Shown here piece by piece: positions 34,296 through 42,827 of a stretch of 64,000 nucleotides of DNA. Each line of letters begins with the position of its first letter. The first letter of the stretch is position 1. Origin of the DNA: Petralouisia muris (lineage in GTDB: Bacteria; Bacillota; Clostridia; Lachnospirales; Lachnospiraceae); the NCBI RefSeq assembly GCF_004793545.1, contig NZ_SRYA01000003.1:98873-162872 (forward strand), written 5' to 3'. The position numbers and the translations under genes were made by a program. The notes beneath the pieces are model-generated. The model saw only the letters and a program-made list of their open reading frames with translations. It was not told the DNA's origin and ran no database searches.

Positions 34296-35876
34296 ATGAC
34301 AGAATTACAGGTGAAAACCCAAAAAGGAAGCTTGAAAAAGTTCCTTGCAATGTTTTTGGCTTTCTGTGTATGTGCAACCACTGTTTTTGTGGATGGAGCA
34401 TTTGCACAGGCAGCGGAAGCACAAGATGGAAAAATTTCAGTAAGTGGAGCAACAGAAGTTAAGGTTGGAGACAAAATTGAATTAACAGCAAGTGTAACAG
34501 ATTCAGTTGATGGCGACGACCAGACATCAGATGATGGCAACAAGACATCAGATGATGGCGACAAAGAGACACCAGATGATGGCGACAAAGAGTCACCAGA
34601 TGATGGCGACAAAGAGTCACCAGATGATGGTACAGAAAGCGCTGCAGCAGCTACTTATAATAGTAGTGTAAAAGTTGCTACAACACCAGCAGTGACATGG
34701 AGTGTTAACAATGACAACGTAACTTTTGCAGCATCTGGAAACAAAGTGGTTGTAACAGGTGCAAAACAGGGCGAAGTAAATGTAACAGCAACTGTAAGAT
34801 TTAGTAATGGAAAAACAGGTACGGCAAGTCACAAAGTAACTGTAAAACCAGTAACTACAGAGGTTAAAGTTACATTAGGATTAAATAAAACAGCTACTAC
34901 CATTGAGAAAGGTAAGACAGAAAAACTTACAGCAACTGTAACTGTAACAGGAACTACAGATAAAACTGTAGCTTGGTCTACAAGTGCTCCGACAGTTGCA
35001 ACTGTAGCGGCAGACGGAACAGTTACAGCAGTTGCAAAGGGTGAAGCGACTATTACAGCAACAAGTAATGCCGATAAGAATATTAAAGCAACCTGTAAAG
35101 TAACAGTAACAGAACCGACTGTAACGATTCCAACACCAACAGTAGTTCGAGTAAGTAAAGTAACACTTAGTAGAAAATCAACAGTTTACATAGTTGCTGG
35201 ACAGAAGGTTACAATTGGAGCATCTGTTACACCTAAGAATGCTACAAATAAGAAAGTAACTTGGAAATCCAATAAATCCAGCGTTGCATCTGTCAACAGC
35301 AAGGGTGTAGTTTCTACCAAGAAAGGTAAAACAGGAAAAGCTACGATTACAGCAACGGCAGATGGAAAGAAAGCAACTGTAAAAGTGGAAGTAGTAAAGA
35401 AAGCTAAAAAGGCAACAAAAGTTACCTTGAAGAAGACTGCAAGCCTGAAGAAAGGTGAGACACTGGCATTACAGGCAACTTTAAGCCCGAAGAAAGCAAC
35501 AAGCACATTGAAGTGGTCTACTTCTAATAAGAAAGTAGCAACGGTTAGCAATGGTGTTGTAACTGGTAAGAGTGCAGGCATAGCGACTATCACTGTAAAA
35601 GCTGAGAAGAAGACAGCAAAATGTGTGGTTACTGTATCTGAAGGAAAAGCTAACCTTTCCAAGACAAAAGGAACTGTGAAAGTAGGAAAGACCCTTAAGA
35701 TTACCTTAAAAGGAAAAGGAGATTCCATTACCTCTTGTACATCATCTAATAAGAAAGTTGCAACTGTAACTAAGAAAGGTGTTGTAAAAGGAAAGAAAGC
35801 TGGTAAGGCAGACATTACTGTAGTAACTAAGAAAGGTAAAGTAGCAACCTTTAAAGTAACTGTAAAGAAGAAATAA
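34296..35876 (+). CDS. Secreted surface protein with Big_2 (Ig-like) domains
   Basis: This 526-residue protein has a signal peptide (SLKKFLAMFLAFCVCATTVF ... AFAQA). It contains at least four bacterial Ig-like group 2 units with the hallmark KVTWKSNKSSVASVNSKGVV and relatives (TVAWSTSAPTVATVAADGTV; TLKWSTSNKKVATVSNGVVT; TSCTSSNKKVATVTKKGVVK). An acidic DDGDKESP-type repeat linker lies at about residues 68-112. The C-terminus is very Lys-rich with no LPXTG motif, so anchoring may be by charge to wall polymers. Sequence is A-rich relative to neighbours. AAAGGAGG precedes the ATG. Role: adhesion or surface coat, by family. Confidence 0.85.
   Translation: MTELQVKTQKGSLKKFLAMFLAFCVCATTVFVDGAFAQAAEAQDGKISVSGATEVKVGDKIELTASVTDSVDGDDQTSDDGNKTSDDGDKETPDDGDKESPDDGDKESPDDGTESAAAATYNSSVKVATTPAVTWSVNNDNVTFAASGNKVVVTGAKQGEVNVTATVRFSNGKTGTASHKVTVKPVTTEVKVTLGLNKTATTIEKGKTEKLTATVTVTGTTDKTVAWSTSAPTVATVAADGTVTAVAKGEATITATSNADKNIKATCKVTVTEPTVTIPTPTVVRVSKVTLSRKSTVYIVAGQKVTIGASVTPKNATNKKVTWKSNKSSVASVNSKGVVSTKKGKTGKATITATADGKKATVKVEVVKKAKKATKVTLKKTASLKKGETLALQATLSPKKATSTLKWSTSNKKVATVSNGVVTGKSAGIATITVKAEKKTAKCVVTVSEGKANLSKTKGTVKVGKTLKITLKGKGDSITSCTSSNKKVATVTKKGVVKGKKAGKADITVVTKKGKVATFKVTVKKK
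34508..34632 (+). repeat. 24-bp tandem repeats coding an acidic DDGDKESP linker
   Basis: Three near-identical 24-bp units (core CCAGATGATGGCGACAAAGA) and two shorter diverged ones (GATGATGGCAACAAGACATC) encode TSDDGNK/TPDDGDKE/SPDDGDKE. Such in-frame repeats vary in number easily. Confidence 0.85.
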
Positions 35877-35923
35877 AGTCTCTATTGAACACGTTGTTGT
35901 TTAAGAAGTATGAATTGTGAGAT

Positions 35924-35957
35924 GCACCTGAGCAGGAGACTGTTCAGGTGCTCTTTT
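35924..35957 (+). terminator. Terminator after the Big_2 protein gene
   Basis: GCACCTGAGCAG (35924-35935) pairs with CTGTTCAGGTGC (35940-35951) over GAGA with one G-T pair, followed by TCTTTT. The next ribosome site begins within 20 bp. Confidence 0.75.
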
Positions 35958-35973
35958 ATGTATAGGAGAGGAA

Positions 35974-37629
35974 ATGAAAAAGAAAGCAAAGAAAAATGGA
36001 AATTTGCATTGTAGAGGCATTATCTATGAATTTCAGAAAGGTGTGTCAGGAATATTTGTTATTCTTATGTTAGGATTCTTTCCTTTATATTTTCAGGATG
36101 CTTATTTTAACATATCGGATGCGAAAAAAAGTTTTTTTATGATTTGTGCCTGTGGGTTGGTTGTATTAACATTATTATTAGTCTGTATAGAAAAAATATG
36201 GAATTTGAGACGAAAAATACTGTCAGGACATGATTTTTCTGCCGTAGCAAAAGATTGTAGACATTACTTTTCAGGAATATCTTTTTCATCGTGGTGTGCA
36301 GTAATTTTTCTTTTGGCTATCTTTCTTTCTACCGTGTTCTCTATTGATCCGATGGAGTCTTTTTTGGGAACTGATGGAAGAAAGCTTGGTACAGGACTAT
36401 TTTTACTTTGTCTTTGTGTTTATTTTATTTTAGGAAGATATTTGCAGCCGGGTATCTGGATGGCATGGGTTGTATTAATTGGCAATAGCATTTTATTTGT
36501 AATTTTGATCTTTCAATTTTTAGGGAAAGATATATTCCATATGTGGGATGAATTGGTATCAAATCAGTATGGAATGTTTTTAACTACAATTGGAAATGTA
36601 AATGCCTGTGCCAGTTATTTTTCTATGATTCTTCCTGTTGGAATGGTGTTGTATTATTGTTCAGAGACAATATTTTCTAAGGCAATCTATGGAATTTTTC
36701 TGGTGCTAGGCTTTTATTCTTCTTATGCTACAAATACAGATAGCTGGATTCTGGGAATTGGTGTTGCTTTTTTGGTGATGTTATGGTTTTCATTGTATGA
36801 TCATCAATCTATAAAAAAATTTTTTGAATTATGTGGATTATTTTGGCTTAGCAGTGTGGTACTAAAATTTACTATTTTCATAAATCGAGATAATATAGAT
36901 GCATTTATGATTCAACGTTTTCGGTGGTTACGGTTACAGAGTCTGATGATTTATAGGTATACGTTGTTAGTGGAAGCAGTTTTACTAATCTTATGTGTGT
37001 ATTTGGTAACAATTGCAGAAAAGAAAAAATTGGAGGTACCTTATCAGAAAATACGAAGAATTTTCTTTTTATTATTGGCAAGTGTAGTTGGAATTGTTGT
37101 ATGTTTGTTTATGTTTGTCAATTTTTCAGGTGATAAATTATGGGAAGGTTCACTCCAATGGTTGAATTATTTGAAGTTACAGAATGAATTCGGAAGCGGA
37201 AGAGGAATTCTCTGGAAACATACAATGTGGGTATGGCTGCAATTGCCTTTTTTGCAGAAATTTTTAGGTTATGGGGTTAATTGTTTTCATCAATTTTATT
37301 ATTCTCTGGGAGCAGAGTTTGTTCAGGAAACAGTAAGAACAGTAGATCCACACAATGAGCTTTTATATTTCCTCTCCATAACAGGAATCTTAGGTTTCAT
37401 AGGTTATACAGGTTTATTAGTCAGCACGGCAGTGTCAGCAGGAAAGATGTCCCGTCGGTATCCGGTAATGATGATGGGAACCGTCATGATATGCAGTTAT
37501 TTGGCAAGAGGTATGGTCAATAGTCCTACAACCTTTATTATTCCTACGTTTTTTATTTATCTTGGAATTCTAAAAAGTATGGAACGGCATTATAAGGAAA
37601 AAGACCTTGAAATCGAAAAAGGGGTATGA
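35974..37629 (+). CDS. O-antigen ligase-like membrane protein, AT-rich copy
   Basis: This 551-residue, multi-helix protein has LPVGMVLYYCSETIFSKAIY, a large loop with GRGILWKHTMWVWLQLPFL, and VDPHNELLYFLSITGILGF, the Wzy_C/WaaL pattern. Such proteins join or polymerise glycans on lipid carriers at the outer face of the membrane. It is followed by a close paralogue, but is clearly more AT-rich with many TTA/TTT codons, so the two have different histories. ATAGGAGAGG precedes the ATG. Confidence 0.82.
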   Translation: MKKKAKKNGNLHCRGIIYEFQKGVSGIFVILMLGFFPLYFQDAYFNISDAKKSFFMICACGLVVLTLLLVCIEKIWNLRRKILSGHDFSAVAKDCRHYFSGISFSSWCAVIFLLAIFLSTVFSIDPMESFLGTDGRKLGTGLFLLCLCVYFILGRYLQPGIWMAWVVLIGNSILFVILIFQFLGKDIFHMWDELVSNQYGMFLTTIGNVNACASYFSMILPVGMVLYYCSETIFSKAIYGIFLVLGFYSSYATNTDSWILGIGVAFLVMLWFSLYDHQSIKKFFELCGLFWLSSVVLKFTIFINRDNIDAFMIQRFRWLRLQSLMIYRYTLLVEAVLLILCVYLVTIAEKKKLEVPYQKIRRIFFLLLASVVGIVVCLFMFVNFSGDKLWEGSLQWLNYLKLQNEFGSGRGILWKHTMWVWLQLPFLQKFLGYGVNCFHQFYYSLGAEFVQETVRTVDPHNELLYFLSITGILGFIGYTGLLVSTAVSAGKMSRRYPVMMMGTVMICSYLARGMVNSPTTFIIPTFFIYLGILKSMERHYKEKDLEIEKGV

Positions 37630-37691
37630 TAATCTGTAAGCGGAAGGATAACAGAGTTTATCGAAATTTTTTATAAAAAGGACGAATATGA

Positions 37692-39302
37692 ATGAAATCC
37701 ATAAGTAAAATGACAGGAACCATAGCAGCCCTCTTCGTCATCCTTATGCTGGGATTTTTCCCCTTGTTTTTCCAGGACGGCTATTTCAATATTGCAGAAG
37801 CCAAGCTGATGTTTTTCTATTTCTGCGGTGCCGGCTTAACGGTACTGACCCTGGTACTTGCCGGAACCGGATACATGCAGGAGCGAAAGACCAGAAAAGC
37901 GGGACAGAAAGGGGCAGGAGTTGTAAAGGGGAATCTGAAAGAAATGCTGAAGCAAATACCGTTAGACTCCTGGTTTGCCATTGGCTTGGCATTGTCAGTT
38001 GTCATTGCAACGGTGTGTTCGGTGAATCCGTCAGAATCCTTTTATGGGATAGACGGAAGGCATTTAGGAGCAATTATGTTTGCGCTCTGTATTGCGGCAT
38101 ATGTGATTTTAGGAAAATATTTGCAGCCGGGGATTTGGATGGCATGGATTTTCCTGGCGTCCGGCGGATTGGTAAGCCTGATTTTGATTCTGCAGTTCTG
38201 GGGCATAAATGTATTTCATCTGTGGGATGATATGCTGTCGAGCCAGATTGGAATGTTTGCAAGCACTATCGGGAATGTAAATGCATGCGGAACCTATTTT
38301 TGTATGATTCTTCCGGTGGGAATGGTATTGTATTATCTGTCAGACGGATTGCTTTCCAGAGTGCTCTATGGCATATTTTTGACATTGGGATTCTATGGAG
38401 CTTATGCAACCAACACGGAGGGCTGGATTCTGGGCCTTGGCGTGTCCTTTCTGGTGATGCTGTGGTTTTCCCTGAAAAACCATGATTATGCCAAACGGTT
38501 TCTGGAAATGTGCCTGATGTTTTGGGGCGCAAGCCTGATTCTGAAACTGACGCTGATTGCAGGCGCCGAGAAAACAGACGCTTTTATGAAGCAGCGATTT
38601 CTGTGGCTGACGTTGCAGAATTTTATGGTAAGCAGGCCTGTGCTGCTGGCAGAAGGAATAGCACTGATTCTTTTACTGATTCTGGTGATAACGGCAGAAA
38701 AGAAAAACTGGGAAATCCCTTATGGGAAGCTACGAAAAGTATTTTTTATTATGATAGCAGTATTGTTTGGATTTGCTGCTGCGGCAGTTCTGGCTGTCAA
38801 TCTGTCTGGCGAAAAACAGTGGGAGGGAATGTTTCAATGGATGAATCGGCTGAAGCTGCAGGATAATTTCGGAAGCGGCCGCGGCGTGATTTGGAAGCAG
38901 ACCTGGATTGCCTGGAAGAAGCTGCCAGTGGGAAGGAAATTTTTTGGATATGGATTGAATTGTTTTCACCTGTTCCTGTATGAGTATCAGGGAGCGGAGT
39001 TGGCAAGCTATGGAGGCCGTATTGTAGATCCTCACAATGAACTGCTGCAGTTTTTGTCTATTACGGGAATTTTTGGGACAGTCAGCTATTTCGGACTCTT
39101 AATCAGCAGTGCGGTGACCGCTGGAAAACAGTCCCGCCATTATCCGGTAATGATGATGGGAACAGTAATGATTTTGAGTTATATGGCGCAGAGTATGGTA
39201 AATAATCCCACTGCTTTTCTGATGCCGACGCTTTTCCTGTATCTGGGAATATTGAAGAGCCTGCAGAGGCATTATAAAGAAAAGGCGGCGGAAGGCAAAT
39301 AA
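37692..39302 (+). CDS. O-antigen ligase-like membrane protein, GC-richer copy
   Basis: This 536-residue paralogue aligns with the previous gene from VILMLGFFPLFFQDGYFNI through GKYLQPGIWMAW, LPVGMVLYYLSDGLLSRVLY, GRGVIWKQTWIAW and VDPHNELLQFLSITGI to NPTAFLMPTLFLYLGILKS. Hydrophobic segments and loop lengths agree. Codon use here is like that of the rest of the window. It lies 62 bp after its paralogue; AAAAGGACG precedes the ATG at a long spacing. Likely substrate: cell-surface polysaccharide or teichoic-acid-like glycan. Confidence 0.82.
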   Translation: MKSISKMTGTIAALFVILMLGFFPLFFQDGYFNIAEAKLMFFYFCGAGLTVLTLVLAGTGYMQERKTRKAGQKGAGVVKGNLKEMLKQIPLDSWFAIGLALSVVIATVCSVNPSESFYGIDGRHLGAIMFALCIAAYVILGKYLQPGIWMAWIFLASGGLVSLILILQFWGINVFHLWDDMLSSQIGMFASTIGNVNACGTYFCMILPVGMVLYYLSDGLLSRVLYGIFLTLGFYGAYATNTEGWILGLGVSFLVMLWFSLKNHDYAKRFLEMCLMFWGASLILKLTLIAGAEKTDAFMKQRFLWLTLQNFMVSRPVLLAEGIALILLLILVITAEKKNWEIPYGKLRKVFFIMIAVLFGFAAAAVLAVNLSGEKQWEGMFQWMNRLKLQDNFGSGRGVIWKQTWIAWKKLPVGRKFFGYGLNCFHLFLYEYQGAELASYGGRIVDPHNELLQFLSITGIFGTVSYFGLLISSAVTAGKQSRHYPVMMMGTVMILSYMAQSMVNNPTAFLMPTLFLYLGILKSLQRHYKEKAAEGK

Positions 39303-39369
39303 GAGTATGGGCATTTTCATGTATAAAAATATTTCGGTCAATGCTTCTCTATGAGAGGGGAAAAACAAG

Positions 39370-39790
39370 TGGGTGGACTGGAAAAGAAAATGCTTCCCAT
39401 TGGAATTGAAAATTTTGAGGAAATCCGTACGGAAAATTATTATTATGTAGATAAGACTTCTATGATTCGGGATTTTCTCTTAAGGCGCGGTAAAGTAAAT
39501 CTTTGACGGTTTGGATAATGTGGATAAACTTCGGTTCAGGCAGACCCTTTTGTCTCAGAATTACTGGGCTAATACCAGGGGAAATGATGCGATAAGAAGG
39601 CTTTTGAAGAAAGCATCTTTCAGGACAAGAGCTGAAATTGAGCGGTTAATAGCTGGTGAAAAAGGAAGTGAAAGAAGAATTGACGTATCGGGAATTGTAT
39701 GATAATGTGGAAAATATGTGGAGCCTTCTTTTTGCTGCCGGATATTTGACACAGCGGGGAGAACAGACAGATAATTTGCGCGTACTTGCA
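39370..39790 (+). pseudogene. Broken AAA-ATPase/PD-(D/E)XK gene (DUF1703 type)
   Basis: The start reads GGLEKKMLPIGIENFEEIRT then NYYYVDKTSMIRDFLLRRGKV, matching the start of the intact gene at 42828 (GIGHQNFETIRMRD ... FYVDKTDFIREW). The frame then stops at 39504. Internal pieces survive in changed frames: DNVDKLRFRQ, LSQNYWANTRGNDAIRRLL, ELTYRELYDNVENMWSLLFA and AGYLTQ. The P-loop and the nuclease end are gone. It is a decayed member of a family common in gut bacteria. Confidence 0.8.
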
Positions 39791-39858
39791 ACAATATGAT
39801 AAACTTTATTTTCAGATAGAAATGAAAAACGAAACTTCTCTGAAAGGATATAAGAAAC

Positions 39859-40638
39859 ATGCCGGAAAGTAAAGTAACATTGAATCTTGCCATATCCGTA
39901 GGCGAGGCATTATTAAAAAACGGTGGTGAAATTTACCGTGTACAGGAAACGGTAAGCCGTATCCTGGAGGCTTATGGGATAGAAGACTACCATGTATTTG
40001 TCATTACCAACGGAATCTTTGCCACCGTCTATGAGCAGCGGGAGGATGCCGGAAGCATGGTGCGCTATGTGCCCATTGGGGAAGTAAATTTAAAACGGGT
40101 GGCGGAAATTAATCAGCTGTCCCGGGAAATATGCGAAAAAAAGTGCAGCATCCCGGAAGCCTTTGAGCGATTAGAACAATGCCGAAATTCATCCAGTGCC
40201 GGAAATCTGGCGCTGGTTTTTGCCTGCGGCGTCGGAAGCGCAGGATTTTGCTATCTGCTGGGTGGACGTCCCTATGACAGTATGGTATCTTTTTTTCTGG
40301 GAGTGTTTCTGGAGATTTTTCTGATTCTTGCAGCGAAATATCACGCCTCCCGGTTTATTATGAATATTCTGGGAAGCGCCCTGGTGACGGCTGGAAGTTT
40401 GACCTTGTTTGTGGCCGGGGCAGGAATATTGTCTGATAAGGTGATTATTGGAGGGATTATTCCATTGGTGCCAGGAGTGGCGCTGACCACTGCTATTCGG
40501 GATTTATTTAACGGAGATTACCTGTCGGGAAGCATCCGTCTGATTGATGCGTTGCTGACGGGGATGTGTATTGCCATCGGCGTAGGCGGGGTAATTAAAA
40601 TATTTCAGATGCTGGGAGGAGGTGCATTCTTGCTATGA
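39859..40638 (+). CDS. Threonine/serine exporter, ThrE N-terminal part (DUF1212)
   Basis: This 259-residue protein starts with a cytoplasmic DUF1212 domain (LLKNGGEIYRVQETVSRIL, FVITNGIFATVYE, RYVPIGEVNLKRVAEINQLS) and then five hydrophobic segments, with IIPLVPGVALTTAIRDLFNG. In other bacteria this half is fused to a second membrane half. Here the second half is a separate gene that overlaps by 4 bp (ATGA), so the two probably form one exporter of threonine and serine. Confidence 0.9.
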   Translation: MPESKVTLNLAISVGEALLKNGGEIYRVQETVSRILEAYGIEDYHVFVITNGIFATVYEQREDAGSMVRYVPIGEVNLKRVAEINQLSREICEKKCSIPEAFERLEQCRNSSSAGNLALVFACGVGSAGFCYLLGGRPYDSMVSFFLGVFLEIFLILAAKYHASRFIMNILGSALVTAGSLTLFVAGAGILSDKVIIGGIIPLVPGVALTTAIRDLFNGDYLSGSIRLIDALLTGMCIAIGVGGVIKIFQMLGGGAFLL

Positions 40639-41075
40639 TAGATCAGATTGTGGTATCGATGGCCGCTACTATTGCTTTTGCGGTGCTATTTCATGTGCCA
40701 AGATCGGAATATCTGCTGTGCGGAATCAATGGAGCCATCGGCTGGATGGTGTATCTGCTTTGTGCCTCAATGGGCACAGGGGTTGTGATTGCCTCCATTT
40801 GGGCTGCGCTGGTGCTTACGCTGATTGCAAGGATTCTGTCAGCTATTCGGAAGATGCCCAGCACGGTGTTTTTGATTACGGGAATTTTTACGCTGGTGCC
40901 GGGGTCTGGAATCTATTATACCTCCTATTATCTGATTATGAATGATTTGGAGCAGTGTGCGGCAAAAGGGATGGAAACCTTTAAGATTGCAGGGGCCATT
41001 GTGCTGGGGATTATTTTTGGCCTGATGCTTCCTCAGAGCTGGTTTAACCAGTTGGGGAAGATCTGGAAGAAATAA
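40635..41075 (+). CDS. Threonine/serine exporter, ThrE C-terminal part (DUF3815)
   Basis: This 146-residue, four-helix protein contains GINGAIGWMVYLLCASMGTG and FLITGIFTLVPGSGIYYTSYY, typical of the small ThrE_2 family. Its ATG overlaps the stop of the partner gene (ATGA), and GGGAGG lies in the end of that gene. The pair is followed by a repeat-type terminator. Confidence 0.9.
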   Translation: MIDQIVVSMAATIAFAVLFHVPRSEYLLCGINGAIGWMVYLLCASMGTGVVIASIWAALVLTLIARILSAIRKMPSTVFLITGIFTLVPGSGIYYTSYYLIMNDLEQCAAKGMETFKIAGAIVLGIIFGLMLPQSWFNQLGKIWKK

Positions 41076-41127
41076 TGGTTACCAATTAGCATGAAGCATA
41101 CACACTGATATTGAATAAGATACCCCT

Positions 41128-41225
41128 GGGCTGTCAGGTAATGAACTTGATACACAATACATGGTTTTGACATCGAAAGAATCACAACCATGTATTGTGG
41201 GAAATCTGTCATTTTCCGACAGCCC
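41128..41225. repeat. Family A repeat: 98-bp imperfect palindrome between convergent genes
   Basis: Outer arms GGGCTGTC (41128-41135) and GACAGCCC (41218-41225) are perfect. Inside, CACAATACATGGTT pairs with AACCATGTATTGTG. The right arm reads, reversed, GGGCTGTCGGAAAATGA, like the element at 57079. It separates the exporter genes from the convergent amylase gene and may end both transcripts. Confidence 0.8.
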
Positions 41226-41240
41226 TTAAGCATTTACAGA

Positions 41241-42551
41241 TTATTTCTCACATTTCCAGAAATATGCACTGTAAGGCGGCAATTCGCTTCCGCCGCCAAA
41301 ATCATGAGTTTTTCCGGTAATCAAATCTTCTGCCATTCCGCATCCTGCGTCGAAATGGGCAGTATAGGGTTCGCTGTCTGCGTTGATGGCAACCAGCACC
41401 CGCTCACTGTCCGTTTTCCGTTCAAAGATGCACTGCTTATTGGTCAGAACCACAGAACGGAAATCGCCGTAATTCAAGGCATTAGAATTCTTTTTCGCAG
41501 CAGTCAGGCTTGCAATCCAATCGGTCAGCTCATTCCATTTTGGTGCATCAAAGCTGGGGCGGAGACTGGGATCGCCGTTTTTCTTATCTCCTTTTTCTCC
41601 CCATTCACTTCCATAGTATACACAGGGAATGCCTGGCATACCGAAAGCCAGCGCATAAATCAGCGGAAGATGGGAAGAGTTGCCTAAAATAGTGGCAATT
41701 CTGGAAACATCATGGTTGTCCACAAAGCTTAAGAGATGCTTTCCTTTGTATAATGTCCAGTTTTCCGGTCCGAACTGACGCAGCAGGGAATGGTTGATCT
41801 CAAACATATTCATGGAATTAAAGCTGGAGTGAAGTCCTTTGTAGCATTCGTAATTGGTGGAGGAATGCAGCATAGCGTCGTTGACAAGCTGGTTATAATC
41901 TCCGTGAAGCATTTCTCCCACCAGGAAGAAATCTTCCTTCAGGCTGTCGCAGTGGCTGCGCAGTCTCCGAACAAAGTCATGATCCAGGCAATATGCAACA
42001 TCCAGACGAAGCCCGTCAATGTTCCATTCTTTGACCCAGAGATCAATGCTTTCCAGAAGATACTGGATGACTTCTTCGTTTCTGAGGTTTAATTTTACCA
42101 GATCATAATTGCCTTCCCAGCCTTCATACCACAATCCGTCATTGTAGTTGGAATTGCCGTTGAAATCAATGTGGAACCAGTCACGGTATTTGGAATTTTC
42201 ACGGTTTTGCACCACATCCTGAAATGCAAAAAATCCCCGGCCGGCATGGTTAAACACACCGTCTAACACCACCCGAATACCGGCTTCATGGAGCGCGTCG
42301 CACACTTCCTTAAAATCCTCGTTGGTACCCAGACGCACGTCAATCTTACGGTAATCTCTGGCATTGTAGCCATGGGTGTCTGATTCAAACAGCGGTGAGA
42401 AATAGATGGCGTTCACCCCTAATTTTTCCAGATGGGGAATCCAGTCCTTCACCTTTTGAATCCGGTTAGCGCTGACGCCGTCATTTTCAAAGGGAGCGCC
42501 GCAGAATCCCAGGGGATAAATTTGATAAAACACACTTTCATAAGCCCACAT
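41241..42551 (-). CDS. Alpha-amylase family glycosyl hydrolase (GH13)
   Basis: This 436-residue protein has the four GH13 regions: RVVLDGVFNHAG, DGLRLDVAYCLDHD (nucleophile Asp), FFLVGEMLHGD (acid/base Glu) and LLSFVDNHDVSRIA. The start WAYESVFYQIYPLGFCGAPF and the compact length suit cytoplasmic maltodextrin hydrolases such as cyclomaltodextrinase or neopullulanase-like enzymes without extra N domains. No signal peptide is present, so it acts inside the cell on imported oligosaccharides. GAAAGGAGC precedes the ATG, and a strong promoter lies upstream. Confidence 0.92.
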   Translation of the reverse strand: MWAYESVFYQIYPLGFCGAPFENDGVSANRIQKVKDWIPHLEKLGVNAIYFSPLFESDTHGYNARDYRKIDVRLGTNEDFKEVCDALHEAGIRVVLDGVFNHAGRGFFAFQDVVQNRENSKYRDWFHIDFNGNSNYNDGLWYEGWEGNYDLVKLNLRNEEVIQYLLESIDLWVKEWNIDGLRLDVAYCLDHDFVRRLRSHCDSLKEDFFLVGEMLHGDYNQLVNDAMLHSSTNYECYKGLHSSFNSMNMFEINHSLLRQFGPENWTLYKGKHLLSFVDNHDVSRIATILGNSSHLPLIYALAFGMPGIPCVYYGSEWGEKGDKKNGDPSLRPSFDAPKWNELTDWIASLTAAKKNSNALNYGDFRSVVLTNKQCIFERKTDSERVLVAINADSEPYTAHFDAGCGMAEDLITGKTHDFGGGSELPPYSAYFWKCEK

Positions 42552-42667
42552 AATATAAGCTCCTTTCTATCATACTGCCGTCATGCGAAATCCCTTTTGG
42601 GCCGCATGGTTTCCGGCGACATATCTCGTAACGATTTAGAAATTTCCAAGTGAAACAAGATAATTTT

Positions 42668-42696
42668 ATTATAAAGAGAAATTCGTTGGATGACAA
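42668..42696 (-). promoter_or_regulatory. Promoter of the GH13 gene
   Basis: On the minus strand TTGTCA (42696-42691) and TATAAT (42673-42668) are separated by exactly 17 bp. The amylase ATG is about 117 bp downstream. Confidence 0.75.
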
Positions 42697-42766
42697 TGGG
42701 AAAACTTACAAAATTTTACTGGAAGCCAATAAAAGTTCTTTTTGAACTGTTTCTAAGAAGAAAAAA

Positions 42767-42795
42767 TTGTATTTCAAAAGATATTACAGTATAAT
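42767..42795 (+). promoter_or_regulatory. Promoter of the AAA/PD-(D/E)XK operon
   Basis: TTGTAT (42767-42772) and TATAAT (42790-42795) are separated by 17 bp, 32 bp before the start codon. Confidence 0.75.
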
Positions 42796-42827
42796 ATGCA
42801 TGAAGATCATGGAAGGGAGGCGCGGCC

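Noticed and set aside
34508..34632. Short tandem repeats considered as CRISPR
   Set aside because: They have no spacers and encode an acidic linker.
35186..35815. 209-codon antisense frame in the Big_2 gene
   Set aside because: It results from the repetitive A-rich Lys/Thr/Val coding of the Big_2 domains.
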